Part shown: positions 8,697 to 17,462 of the stretch, piece by piece | How the letters are laid out: every line of letters starts with the position of its first letter | Numbering within the stretch: the stretch's first letter is position 1 | Assembly: GCA_000981625.1 (NCBI GenBank) | Contig: LAQA01000038.1 | Coordinates: 3,754-51,194 of the forward strand | Length of the DNA: 47,441 bases | From: Flavobacteriaceae bacterium ASP10-09a | GTDB taxonomy: Bacteria; Bacteroidota; Bacteroidia; Flavobacteriales; Flavobacteriaceae | Direction of reading: 5' to 3' | Program-made: the position numbers and the translations under genes | The notes under the pieces: model-generated | The model's database searches: none | Seen by the model: only the letters and a program-made list of their open reading frames with translations | What the model was told of the DNA's origin: nothing

Positions 8697-9902
8697 TTAA
8701 AAACCAGCTCTTTCTTGCATGTAAAAAGAAATTGCAAAGGCAGCAACACTAACTAGGATACCAATCATAAAAACGGTGTATGTAACTCTTAATATTTTAT
8801 ATTTTCTATTTAAAACCAATCCTAAAAAGTACAAATCTTTGGTTAAAGAACCATATAAATAATCTCTGTCTTGCATCATTTCTGTTATGCCCCATTCAAA
8901 ATCATTTAATTTCATTTGATGAAAATTTCCAAAGAATAATAAATTTACTTTTTTATTAGCAACGTCTTCCTTTGTAAACTTACCTTGTGTAATATTAGGC
9001 CTTGTTGCCAAAATTGACAATATAATAGAAGCCACTGTAAAAATGATAAATATAACTGTTGGTATTATTAAATAACTATTTGAAGGATTATCAAGCTTTG
9101 GCAATAAATTAGACAATGCTAAAGAAACAATAATTGCATTTACAGAAAGTAAAATATTGGCCTTCGTGTCAGCAATATTACTTAAAGTCATGTGGTTCTT
9201 TAAAGCCACCCTAAACATCGTTTCTACACCTCTTTCAGGAACATCACTTTTATTTTTTTTAACATCTAAAGCTTCCTTTTTTTGCTTAAACTTCTTTAAA
9301 TTAGATGCTATTTTATTTTTATCTTTTAACAGTTTTGCTAAATTTTTATCTTTCCCTTTACTCCAATTTTTTAAAGCATAACTTGTATGATATTTATGCA
9401 CATTTGTTAAAAAGTCGATATTAATAGCAACCCATTCAGCATCAGAATAGTTTTTATTTTCTGTAGCTTCCCATTCTTTCCTTAGCAACGCTGTTTTAGC
9501 CTCAAAGCTTTTATTTCCTAGATGTGCACAATCTGCATCAGTCATTATTTTCTCTAAATCATTGGTAGGCTCATGCCCTATTTTAGTTGCCAAAATTAAA
9601 CTAGCGATTGCTTCAATTCTTTTAGCTTCTACATTCTTTTCTTGTAAAAAATTAGTCAGAATTTTTACGCTTTCTTGTTCATGATTCTCTGCCTGTTTAA
9701 TAAAGCCTGAATCGTGAAACAACGCTGCTAATTGCAAGTTTTCTATAGAAGCTTTATCTACTTCTAATTTTTCTGCAAGTTCAATCGTTTTTTCAACAAC
9801 TTTTTGAGTATGTGCTATGTTGTGATATACGTAGTTCGATACTAACCTATTATTTAATAAGTTAAAAACATATATCTCTGCATCAATTAGTAGTGTACTC
9901 AT
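8697..9902 (-). CDS. HD-domain phosphohydrolase fused to a PycTM-like (Pycsar effector) membrane module
   Basis: The 401-residue protein has two parts. Residues 20-130 are an HD-type metal phosphohydrolase: YHNIAHT (His27/His31), LFHDSG (His63-Asp64) and MTDADCAHLG (Asp122). A charged linker follows (about 180-220). Residues 225-395 match the DUF5706 / Pycsar-effector PycTM pattern: FRVALKNHMTLSNIADTKAN, then three hydrophobic segments (about 245-265, 278-298, 372-395) and FEWGITEMMQDRDYLYGSL between them. Known PycTM effectors are membrane proteins triggered by cyclic pyrimidine nucleotides made by a PycC cyclase during phage infection. No cyclase is encoded next to this gene. The HD domain could degrade the same signal, or the protein may be a housekeeping relative. 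Confidence 0.88.
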   Translation of the reverse strand: MSTLLIDAEIYVFNLLNNRLVSNYVYHNIAHTQKVVEKTIELAEKLEVDKASIENLQLAALFHDSGFIKQAENHEQESVKILTNFLQEKNVEAKRIEAIASLILATKIGHEPTNDLEKIMTDADCAHLGNKSFEAKTALLRKEWEATENKNYSDAEWVAINIDFLTNVHKYHTSYALKNWSKGKDKNLAKLLKDKNKIASNLKKFKQKKEALDVKKNKSDVPERGVETMFRVALKNHMTLSNIADTKANILLSVNAIIVSLALSNLLPKLDNPSNSYLIIPTVIFIIFTVASIILSILATRPNITQGKFTKEDVANKKVNLLFFGNFHQMKLNDFEWGITEMMQDRDYLYGSLTKDLYFLGLVLNRKYKILRVTYTVFMIGILVSVAAFAISFYMQERAGF

Positions 9903-9922
9903 CCTAAAAAATATTTTGATTA

Positions 9923-9930
9923 CAAAAGTA
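9923..9930 (-). promoter_or_regulatory. -7 box for the HD-PycTM gene
   Basis: On the minus strand this reads TACTTTTG, an exact TAnnTTTG match, 20 nt upstream of the ATG at 9902. No TTG sits at the standard spacing. Confidence 0.5.
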
Positions 9931-10337
9931 GATAATTAAATTTCATGGTAAATTATGAAATCAATTTATCTTAAATACTAATTTTCTACTTATACTTTTT
10001 TTTGATGGCTCTATAATTGAGCATATAAAACAAGCAAAAAGCTTATTAAACTTTTTATTTTTTACAAGTCGTTTTTTTCAGGCTTTAAGAAAACCCAAAG
10101 TCTTTCTGTTGATTTCTAAATTTTCTTTATTGTTTAAAGAATTCTTTGCAATTATTACAATAACAAAAATCTATGTAAAATTATATTTTGTGAACTAGAT
10201 TTTATGGTAATTAAGATACTAAATCAATAAAATTTATCTTGAATATATACTTATATAATCCAAAAGATAATTTATAAATTTGCAAATATTTAATTGTTAA
10301 AGTTTTTTTAAACATACATATAAGAAAAAAAAATAAA

Positions 10338-10345
10338 TATATTTG
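10338..10345 (+). promoter_or_regulatory. -7 box upstream of the first LRR gene
   Basis: TATATTTG fits TAnnTTTG and lies 19 nt before the ATG. A second match, TAAATTTG, is at 10275-10282. Neither has a TTG at 17-23 nt, so which one is used is open. Confidence 0.35.
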
Positions 10346-10364
10346 GAGAAATTTTGCGAAAACC

Positions 10365-11915
10365 ATGAAAAAAATATTTTATTCTCTAACAATTCTAGCT
10401 TTATTATTTACATCATGTAGCCCAATTGAAGGTATTGTTATAGGACAAGTGGGAGAGCCGTTTAATGATGGTATCCTTGAATACACAGTAACCAATTCAA
10501 CAAATAGGTATGTATCCGTAAAAAAACTTAATAACGTTTGCCCTGAAGGGGCATTAACGATACCTGAAACTAAAATGAATAATGGCGAGTTATATACGAT
10601 TACCGGTATAGATGATTTTGGGTTTTATGGTTGTTACAGTTTAACAAGTGTCAGTATTCCAGATAGTGTGACAATATTAGGAAATGATGCATTTGGTGAA
10701 TGTATTAGTATGACTACCATAAATATTCCTACCGGAATTGCAAATTTACCTAATGGTGTTTTTGCTAGTTGTAGAAGTTTAGCGAGTATTGATATACCTA
10801 ACAATATAACAAGCATAGAAAACAGTGTTTTTTATGATTGTAGTAGTTTAAATAATGTAATCATTCCAGACAGTGTCGTAAATGATAACATGGGAACTTC
10901 AATATTTGGTTTATGTGCTAGTTTAACAGATGTAACTTTTCCTAATAACTTTACAACAATACCAGAGGCAACATTTTTTGCTTGTAATAGTTTAAAAGAA
11001 TTTGATATGCCAGCTAATATAACAACTATAGAAGCTAGTGCCTTTTATGGATGTAGTATTTTAGATGAGATTATTCTCCCTGAAACTGTAGTAAACCTTG
11101 GCGAATCTGTTTTTGGAGCTTGTACAAGTTTAACGAAAGCAGTTTTACCAAATAACCTTGCCAGTTTACCAAACAATCTTTTTTACGATTGCCCTTCACT
11201 AATCGAAGTTAACATACCAAGTAATGCAACAAGTATAGGAAATAGTGTTTTTTATTCCTGTGGTAACTTAGAAGAAATTAGTCTACCAAACAGCATAACA
11301 AGCATAGGCAATAGTGCTTTTGGTAATTGTAATAAGCTAGGTAACTTTGATCTTCCAAGTAATTTAACAACAATAGAAGCAACTGTTTTTTTTAATTGCA
11401 GTAGCCTAACTGAAATTATTATTCCTAGCGGCGTAACAAGTATAAAAAATGGTGCATTCGCTGGTTGTAATACGATAACCGAAATAATAATTCCTGATGG
11501 TGTTACTTCTTTACCTGAAATTGCATTTTATAACTGTAGTAGTTTAAGTAGCATTATTCTTCCAGATAGTATAACCGAAATAGGAAAAACTGCTTTTGGT
11601 AATTGTTTTAGTTTAACTAGTTTTGATGTTCCAGATAGCATCACAAGTATTTCAGAACAAACTTTTTACCAATGTTCTAGCTTAACACAAGTTAATATCC
11701 CAAATAGTATAACAAGTATAGGCGATCGAGCTTTTTACAACTGTAATGGATTAACAAGTATGTCTGTAAATCTGGCAACACCGCTGGTTATAGATGCAAA
11801 TGTTTTTGAATATGTTACTACAAGTAATATGACTTTAAAAGTACCATCTGGTTCAGTATCAACTTATAATGCTGCTGCTGTATGGCAAGATTTTGGTTCA
11901 ATAACTGTTTTTTAA
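10365..11915 (+). CDS. BspA-like leucine-rich repeat lipoprotein, sorting domain lost
   Basis: The 516-residue protein is made of about 18 BspA/LRR_5 repeats of 23 residues (pattern: SLTSVSIPDSVTILGNDAFGEC) from about residue 85 to 490. The N-terminus is a lipoprotein signal (FYSLTILALLFTSC, lipobox Cys20), so it should be lipid-anchored in the outer membrane. Such repeats occur in surface adhesins and matrix proteins. It is a close paralog of the next gene but stops at FGSITVF, where the paralog continues into a T9SS sorting domain. DNA after the stop still aligns with that domain (see 11916-12168). Two extra T in the tract just before the stop, compared with the paralog, create the stop. 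The gene therefore appears to have exchanged T9SS export for lipid anchoring. Confidence 0.9.
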   Translation: MKKIFYSLTILALLFTSCSPIEGIVIGQVGEPFNDGILEYTVTNSTNRYVSVKKLNNVCPEGALTIPETKMNNGELYTITGIDDFGFYGCYSLTSVSIPDSVTILGNDAFGECISMTTINIPTGIANLPNGVFASCRSLASIDIPNNITSIENSVFYDCSSLNNVIIPDSVVNDNMGTSIFGLCASLTDVTFPNNFTTIPEATFFACNSLKEFDMPANITTIEASAFYGCSILDEIILPETVVNLGESVFGACTSLTKAVLPNNLASLPNNLFYDCPSLIEVNIPSNATSIGNSVFYSCGNLEEISLPNSITSIGNSAFGNCNKLGNFDLPSNLTTIEATVFFNCSSLTEIIIPSGVTSIKNGAFAGCNTITEIIIPDGVTSLPEIAFYNCSSLSSIILPDSITEIGKTAFGNCFSLTSFDVPDSITSISEQTFYQCSSLTQVNIPNSITSIGDRAFYNCNGLTSMSVNLATPLVIDANVFEYVTTSNMTLKVPSGSVSTYNAAAVWQDFGSITVF

Positions 11916-12168
11916 ATATAGAAAATTTATAAACAGTTTAGAAGTAGGTTTATACACAAACCCAGTAAAAAATTAACTACATATTTCACTTGATAATGGC
12001 TTGGAACTTCAAAAGGTAATTATTTACAGGGGTTTAGGTCTGTTTATTAAAAGTAGTAATAGCTCACAACTGATACCTCTAATTTAGCATGTGGTATTTA
12101 TGTAATAAATATAGTCACCAATAAAGGAAAACTAACTGAAAAGTTTATTTACAATATTTTAAAGTAAG
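11916..12168 (+). pseudogene. Decayed T9SS sorting-domain sequence from the upstream LRR gene
   Basis: This stretch aligns along its length with the end of the second LRR gene (13732-13975). Shared blocks include ATAAACAGTTTAG, GTAAAAAAT, ATTTCACTTGATA, CTGATACCTCTAATTTA and ACCAATAAAGGAAAACTAAC. Read in the old frame it gives NSLEVGLYTNPVKN and LHISLDNGLELQK, a recognisable type A sorting domain. The frame is broken by two extra T before the stop, a single-base loss near 11936, an in-frame TAA (CAA in the paralog) and a later indel. No part is likely to be translated. Confidence 0.85.
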
Positions 12169-12175
12169 TAAAAAA

Positions 12176-13975
12176 ATGATAAATTTAATAAGTATAGATA
12201 CAGTTTTTAAGTTGTTTAAAAATACTAGTATCTATTTTTTAATGTTTTTGAGTATCTCTATTTTTTCTCAAACAACTTTTAATGACGGTGTTCTACAATA
12301 CACAGTAACTAATGCAAGTAATAGACATGTATCCGTAAAAAAATATAATGATGTTTGCCCTACAGGTTCATTAACAATACCTCAAAATATAGAAAATAGT
12401 GGTGAATCTTATACAATAACTAGTATAGAACCTTTTGGATTTTATCTTTGTTATAGTTTAACTAGTGTAAGTATTCCAGATAGTGTAACAAATATTGGAC
12501 ATGATGCTTTTGGTGAATGTAGTAGTATAACGACTATAAATATTCCTACTGGAACTGCTCATTTATCTAACGGTATTTTTGCTAGCTGTAGAAGTTTAGC
12601 TAGTATTACAATACCAAATACTGTAACAAGTATTGGAAGTGCTGTTTTTTATGATTGTAGTAGTTTAAATAATGTTGTTATACCAAACAGTGTTGCAAAT
12701 GAAAGCATGGGAGGTTCAGCCTTCGGTTTATGTGCTAGTTTAACGAATGTAACTTTTCCAAATAATTTTACAAAAATACCAAATGGTACGTTTTTCGCTT
12801 GTAATAGTTTAATGGAATTTGTTATACCAAGTAATATAACAAATATAGAAGCAACTGCTTTTTATGGGTGTAGTGTTTTAGAAGAGATTATTATACCTGA
12901 AACTGTATTAAATATAGGCGAATCTGCCTTTGGCGCTTGTACTAGTTTAAAGAAAGTAGTTCTCCCAAATAGTATTACCAGTTTACCTAACAATCTCTTT
13001 TACCAATGTTCTGCCCTAAAAGATATTAATATACCAAATAGTATAACAAGTATAGGAAATAGTATTTTTTATGCGTGCACTAGTTTAGAAGAAATTAGTT
13101 TACCAGAAAGTGTTACAAGTATAGGAGATAGTGCTTTTGGTAATTGTGATAAGTTAAGGGATTTTGACATTCCAAGTGGTATAACAACTATAGCAGCAAC
13201 TGTTTTTTTTAATTGCAGTAGTTTAACTGAAATTAATATTCCTAGTGGCGTAACAAGTATAAAAAATGGTGCTTTCGCTGGCTGCAATACCATAACCGAA
13301 ATAATAATTCCTGATGGTGTTACTTCTATTCCTGATATTGCATTCTATAACTGTAGTAGTTTAAGTAGCATTATTCTTCCAGATAGTATAACCGAAATAG
13401 GAGAAACTGCTTTTGGTAATTGTTTTAGTTTAACTAGTTTTGACATTCCAGATACCATTACAAATATATCTAATCAAACTTTTTACCAATGTACTAGTTT
13501 AACAGAAGTTAGTATCCCAAATAGTATAACAAATATAGGCGATCGAGCTTTTTACAACTGTAATGGATTAACAAGTATGACTGTAAATCTGGCAACTCCT
13601 TTAGCTATAGATGCAAATGTTTTTGAATATGTTACTACAAGTAATATAACTTTAACTGTTCCTTCTGGTTCAGTATCAGCTTATAACACTACTTTAGTGT
13701 GGCAAGATTTTGGTTCAATAGCTATTTTAAATGTAGAAGATTTCATAAACAGTTTAGCAGTAGATTTATACCCTAATCCCGTAAAAAATCAACTACGTAT
13801 TTCACTTGATAGTGGTTTGAAACTGCAAAAAGCAAGTATTTATAATGGTCTAGGTCAGTTTATAAAAAGCAGTAAAACCTTAACAACTGATACCTCTAAT
13901 TTAACAAGTGGTATTTATGTAATAAACATAACCACCAATAAAGGAAAACTAACTAAAAAGTTTATTGTACAATAA
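12176..13975 (+). CDS. BspA-like leucine-rich repeat protein with T9SS type A sorting domain
   Basis: The 599-residue surface protein is a tandem paralog of the preceding gene. It has an N-terminal signal peptide (FLMFLSISIFSQ) and BspA/LRR_5 repeats (about 75-500). It ends in an intact T9SS type A sorting domain (about 520-599: LAVDLYPNPVKNQLRISLDS, ASIYNGLGQFIKSS, SNLTSGIYVINI, KKFIVQ). The repeats match the first copy closely, and nearly base-for-base in the 3' half. The signal-peptide DNA does not match the first copy; it matches the start of the downstream TPR/barrel gene at 14319. Expected role: extracellular adhesin or matrix protein, possibly binding the polysaccharide made by the next operon (inference). 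Confidence 0.93.
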   Translation: MINLISIDTVFKLFKNTSIYFLMFLSISIFSQTTFNDGVLQYTVTNASNRHVSVKKYNDVCPTGSLTIPQNIENSGESYTITSIEPFGFYLCYSLTSVSIPDSVTNIGHDAFGECSSITTINIPTGTAHLSNGIFASCRSLASITIPNTVTSIGSAVFYDCSSLNNVVIPNSVANESMGGSAFGLCASLTNVTFPNNFTKIPNGTFFACNSLMEFVIPSNITNIEATAFYGCSVLEEIIIPETVLNIGESAFGACTSLKKVVLPNSITSLPNNLFYQCSALKDINIPNSITSIGNSIFYACTSLEEISLPESVTSIGDSAFGNCDKLRDFDIPSGITTIAATVFFNCSSLTEINIPSGVTSIKNGAFAGCNTITEIIIPDGVTSIPDIAFYNCSSLSSIILPDSITEIGETAFGNCFSLTSFDIPDTITNISNQTFYQCTSLTEVSIPNSITNIGDRAFYNCNGLTSMTVNLATPLAIDANVFEYVTTSNITLTVPSGSVSAYNTTLVWQDFGSIAILNVEDFINSLAVDLYPNPVKNQLRISLDSGLKLQKASIYNGLGQFIKSSKTLTTDTSNLTSGIYVINITTNKGKLTKKFIVQ

Positions 13976-14318
13976 TTAAAAAAAATAAACAGGCCTAGTT
14001 ATCACTCCTACATTATTCTAAAAAAATGCTAAATCATAATCCTTATTATAAAGATTAATATTATTATTTCGCCAAATTTTTATTCCCTGTATTTTTTATT
14101 CTGGCAAATAGGAATTCTTAAATCTTTCAATATAAATAACAATAACAACCCAATCTATTCTATAGATACAAGCAGTTTAATTAATGTAAAGTACCCAAAA
14201 CTCTTTACAAAACTAAAGAGTTATTTGTAAAAAATTAATATATTAGCATTCTTGAAATAGTTAGTATTACAGATTACAGTCTCCCCCCCTATACAGCTCA
14301 TAGAAAAATTTTAAAAAA
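13976..14318. other. Upstream region of the exopolysaccharide operon
   Basis: No gene is visible. It holds a 9-bp-stem hairpin (14199-14222) and a run of seven C (14283-14289) about 30 nt before the operon start. I find no exact TAnnTTTG box, so the promoter is not placed. Confidence 0.5.
14199..14222 (+). terminator. Hairpin between the LRR gene and the exopolysaccharide operon
   Basis: A perfect 9-bp stem (AACTCTTTA / TAAAGAGTT) encloses a 6-nt loop and is followed by ATTTG. It could end the LRR transcript or shape the operon leader. There is no good T tract, so the terminator reading is weak. Confidence 0.35.
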
Positions 14319-15842
14319 ATGATAAATTTAATAAGGCTGGATACCGTTTTTAAATTATTTAAAAACACCTGTATATGCTTTTTGATGTTTTTGACTATAT
14401 CTGTTTTTTCCCAAGATCAACCTCTTAGGGCGACACCAAAAAAAGATTCTTTTTACACTGAATTTGAAGAAGAAGATATCTTAAAAACGACAAACTATTA
14501 CATTACAAGAAAAGAATACAACAAAGCAGCGTTCTTTTTATCAAAATTCTACAATCATTTTCCTGAAAGTTTTAAGGTAAATTGGCTGTATGCACATGTT
14601 TTGTATATGAATGGTGACAAAACACAGGCAGAAGATAAGTTCAAAAAAGCAGTTTTTATTTCTCCTAACAATAAAGACCTCCAATTGGATTACGCTAGAA
14701 TGCTTTATGAACTCGGGAAAATTGATAAAGTAGAATCTATTTTATCTAAATTTATGGATGATGATTCTAAGAATGTTGAATTTTTATTGATGCAAGCTAA
14801 TATTAGTTTCTGGAAAGGAAATCTAAAAAAATCGCAAAAAAAGATCGATAAAATTCATGAAGTCTATCCCAAAACAGAAATTACAAAAAGTTTAAAAGAC
14901 CAAATAGAAGTATCAACTGCATTTCATATTAAAACCATTTTTGAATACCAATCAGATACGCAACCGATGGATTATATTGCAGAACATGTAGCTTTAGGGC
15001 AATATAGATCGCGATTTTTAAATTTTAAATTAGAAGTATCTAACTATAATTTTTCACCTAAAAAAGAACAAGCTTTAATCATAAAATTAAGTAATCAATT
15101 TTATTTTGATGGACTTAAACTAGCTACAAATATAACTGGAGGTGTCTATAAAAATTTCTCAGGAGAAACAGATTGGATAGGTGGTATTAATTTCACCCAA
15201 AAATTAACTAAAAAAGCATCCTTAAATTTAGGGTATTCTAAAAGGAGTTTATTAGGTACAATTGCAAGTACTACTTTTAATTTAACAACTCAAAATATTT
15301 TTGGTGGTATCGATTACAGTAATAAATTAGTCGTATTTCATGCAGGGTACAATCATCAATTTTTTGAGGATGAAAATACTATAAAATCAGTTGCTTCTTG
15401 GATTGTATCACAACCAATAAAAATTAAAAAATTAAATTTTCAATTTGGATATGGTTACAATTTTTCAGATGCTAAAGATATTTTGTTTATTTATAACAAT
15501 GAAGGAATCGGCGTTTACAATCCCTATTTTACACCAAAAGAACAACAGATTCATTCAGGATTGCTCATATTAAACTACAAGCCCTTTAAGAAGTTGAAGC
15601 TTGGAACAAAAGTAAACTATGGCTTTAAGTCTAATGTAAAAAACCCATATCCTCTTCAAGTAGACGCAAATAACACTGAAATAGGAGGTTTTTATAATGA
15701 AGAATTTACATCTTTAGAGTTTAACGGATTAATTAAATATAGTTATTCCGATCGCTTTAGAATTGATGCTAGCTATGTTTATCAAGAAACATTTTTTTAC
15801 AAAAGAAACAACGTTAACCTAGGATTTAATTTCACATTTTAA
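14319..15842 (+). CDS. TPR protein with YaiO-like outer-membrane beta-barrel (polysaccharide export)
   Basis: The 507-residue protein has a signal peptide (FLMFLTISVFSQ). A helical TPR region spans about 45-200 (FFLSKFYNHFPESFKVNWLY, AEDKFKKAVFISPNNKDLQL), followed by a C-terminal beta-barrel (about 210-507) with alternating strands and a terminal aromatic (VNLGFNFTF), like YaiO-family barrels. By analogy with BcsC, PgaA and AlgK/AlgE, a TPR scaffold plus barrel would export a polysaccharide made by the inner-membrane synthase. That fits the next gene, whose ATG overlaps this stop codon (TAATG). The first 96 nt match the start of the LRR gene at 12176 at about 79 positions. Confidence 0.85.
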   Translation: MINLIRLDTVFKLFKNTCICFLMFLTISVFSQDQPLRATPKKDSFYTEFEEEDILKTTNYYITRKEYNKAAFFLSKFYNHFPESFKVNWLYAHVLYMNGDKTQAEDKFKKAVFISPNNKDLQLDYARMLYELGKIDKVESILSKFMDDDSKNVEFLLMQANISFWKGNLKKSQKKIDKIHEVYPKTEITKSLKDQIEVSTAFHIKTIFEYQSDTQPMDYIAEHVALGQYRSRFLNFKLEVSNYNFSPKKEQALIIKLSNQFYFDGLKLATNITGGVYKNFSGETDWIGGINFTQKLTKKASLNLGYSKRSLLGTIASTTFNLTTQNIFGGIDYSNKLVVFHAGYNHQFFEDENTIKSVASWIVSQPIKIKKLNFQFGYGYNFSDAKDILFIYNNEGIGVYNPYFTPKEQQIHSGLLILNYKPFKKLKLGTKVNYGFKSNVKNPYPLQVDANNTEIGGFYNEEFTSLEFNGLIKYSYSDRFRIDASYVYQETFFYKRNNVNLGFNFTF

Positions 15843-17452
15843 TGAATTCAAAATTACGTAGCGATTTATGGGAATTCCAAGAAGCTAAAAAAGTAACAAG
15901 CTTTGATAAAGTTGTCTTTTTAGGGCTAACATTTGCTGGATTATTAAGTGTATTCAATTTAATTGAATGGTGGTTTCGAGGAGATCATATTGCTAACCTT
16001 TTTTTATTCATAATATTAAGTCTTTTTTTTTGCTATGGCCTTATAAGGATAGTATTGGTATGGGTTAATTATTTACGAATACAAAAACCAAAAGAAGTTC
16101 CTACACCTGAGAAAAACTTAAGTGTTGCTGTTTTTACTACATCTGCACCTGGGGAGCCCTTATCTATGTTTGAAAACACTTTTAAGGCTTTAAACAACTT
16201 AAATTACCCTCACACCACTTACTTATTAGATAGTACTGAAGATTTAGCATTTAAAGAACTAGCAGAAGAACATGGTGTTATATGGTTGAATTTGGCAAAT
16301 TTACCAGGAGCTAAAGCAGGTAAAATTAACGAAACACTAAAAAAAACAAAAGAAGAGTTTATTTTGATATTAGACCCTGATCATATTGTTTTTCCTAATT
16401 TTTTAGATCAAACATTAGGTTTTTTTAAAGATGAAAAAGTTGGATTTGTTCAAGTAAGTCAAGGCTACTACAACATGTATCGTTCTTTTACTGCTAAAGG
16501 AGCTGCGGAACAAACCTATACGTTTTATGGGCCTACTCAAATGGGGCTGAATGGTTATGGAAGCGCTGTAGCTATAGGTGCTAATTGTACTTTTAGGAGG
16601 GAAGCATTAAAAAGTATTGGGGGTCATGCTCAAGGTTTGGCAGAAGATTTACAGACCTCTATTCGAATTCATGCAAAAGGCTGGAAATCTATTTACAATC
16701 CTGTGATTGTAAGTCGTGGTTTAGTACCCGAAGACTTTACTTCGTTTTGTAAACAACAACTAAAGTGGTCAAGAGGAGTTTTTGAATTGCTATTTGACGA
16801 AATACCAAGCGCTTTAAGGCATTTAACATTTTGGCAAAAAATATCCTATTTATCCATAGGTACTTATTACTTATTTGGACCCATAACTGCCTTCTTTATC
16901 TTTATACCTTTACTATTTTTTACTACAAAAATAAGTCCTGCTAGTATGGATTTTACTGAATTTATTGTATTGGGGAGTCCAATTATGCTTATCGCAATGT
17001 TGATTTACACCTATGCTCAGAAGTTTTTGTGTGATCGAAAAACAGAAAAAGGAATTCATTGGAGAGGTATGGTTTTAAAGTATTCTTGCTGGCCTGTATT
17101 TACTTATGCCTTTTATTTGACATTAATAAACAAAAAAATCCCATATCTTCCAACAGCCAAAGTAGCCGTTAAAGGTTTTATGAATCCGTTTGTAATGCCA
17201 TTATTATTGTACTGCATGCTATGTATATCAATGTTATTAGGGGTTTATATCGAAAGAAGGTACTACATTCCTGAAAGTGAATTGATTCTTACAGCCGAAA
17301 AAACTTGGGCCATGATCGGTTTTGCTATGATTGCATTTATTCAATTTACAGGGGGTATTGGAGCTGCTTTTAAATCTAAATATATCAAAGCTGAAAATGC
17401 TTGGAGCAAAATAATGATCACAGCAGATAAAAAAATAAAACTAAAAAAATAA
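15842..17452 (+). CDS. Processive GT2 glycosyltransferase, cellulose-synthase-like
   Basis: The 536-residue inner-membrane glycosyltransferase has two N-terminal membrane segments (about 22-45 and 50-78), a cytosolic GT2 domain and about four or five C-terminal segments (about 330-510). The processive-synthase signature is complete: Asp130 (LLDSTED), DPD at 178-180, ED at 268-269 (LAEDLQT) and QQLKW at 305-309, equivalent to QxxRW with Lys for Arg, after GLVPEDF. No PilZ domain is visible, so direct c-di-GMP control through the synthase is not indicated. It should polymerise a sugar nucleotide and push the chain across the membrane. It is translationally coupled to the TPR/barrel gene (overlapping TAATG). 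The sugar cannot be read from sequence. Confidence 0.92.
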   Translation: MNSKLRSDLWEFQEAKKVTSFDKVVFLGLTFAGLLSVFNLIEWWFRGDHIANLFLFIILSLFFCYGLIRIVLVWVNYLRIQKPKEVPTPEKNLSVAVFTTSAPGEPLSMFENTFKALNNLNYPHTTYLLDSTEDLAFKELAEEHGVIWLNLANLPGAKAGKINETLKKTKEEFILILDPDHIVFPNFLDQTLGFFKDEKVGFVQVSQGYYNMYRSFTAKGAAEQTYTFYGPTQMGLNGYGSAVAIGANCTFRREALKSIGGHAQGLAEDLQTSIRIHAKGWKSIYNPVIVSRGLVPEDFTSFCKQQLKWSRGVFELLFDEIPSALRHLTFWQKISYLSIGTYYLFGPITAFFIFIPLLFFTTKISPASMDFTEFIVLGSPIMLIAMLIYTYAQKFLCDRKTEKGIHWRGMVLKYSCWPVFTYAFYLTLINKKIPYLPTAKVAVKGFMNPFVMPLLLYCMLCISMLLGVYIERRYYIPESELILTAEKTWAMIGFAMIAFIQFTGGIGAAFKSKYIKAENAWSKIMITADKKIKLKK

Positions 17453-17462
17453 AACTAAATAT

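Larger units (their letters stand above)
9903..10364. other. Divergent intergenic region
   Basis: This is the shared upstream region of the HD-PycTM gene (minus) and the first LRR gene (plus). It carries -7 boxes for both sides (9923-9930 minus; 10275-10282 and 10338-10345 plus). I see no small ORF of note or strong hairpin. Confidence 0.5.

Noticed and set aside
10365..13975. Tandem LRR genes as a mobile element or composite repeat
   Set aside because: No transposase, terminal repeats or target duplications; a simple tandem duplication explains them.
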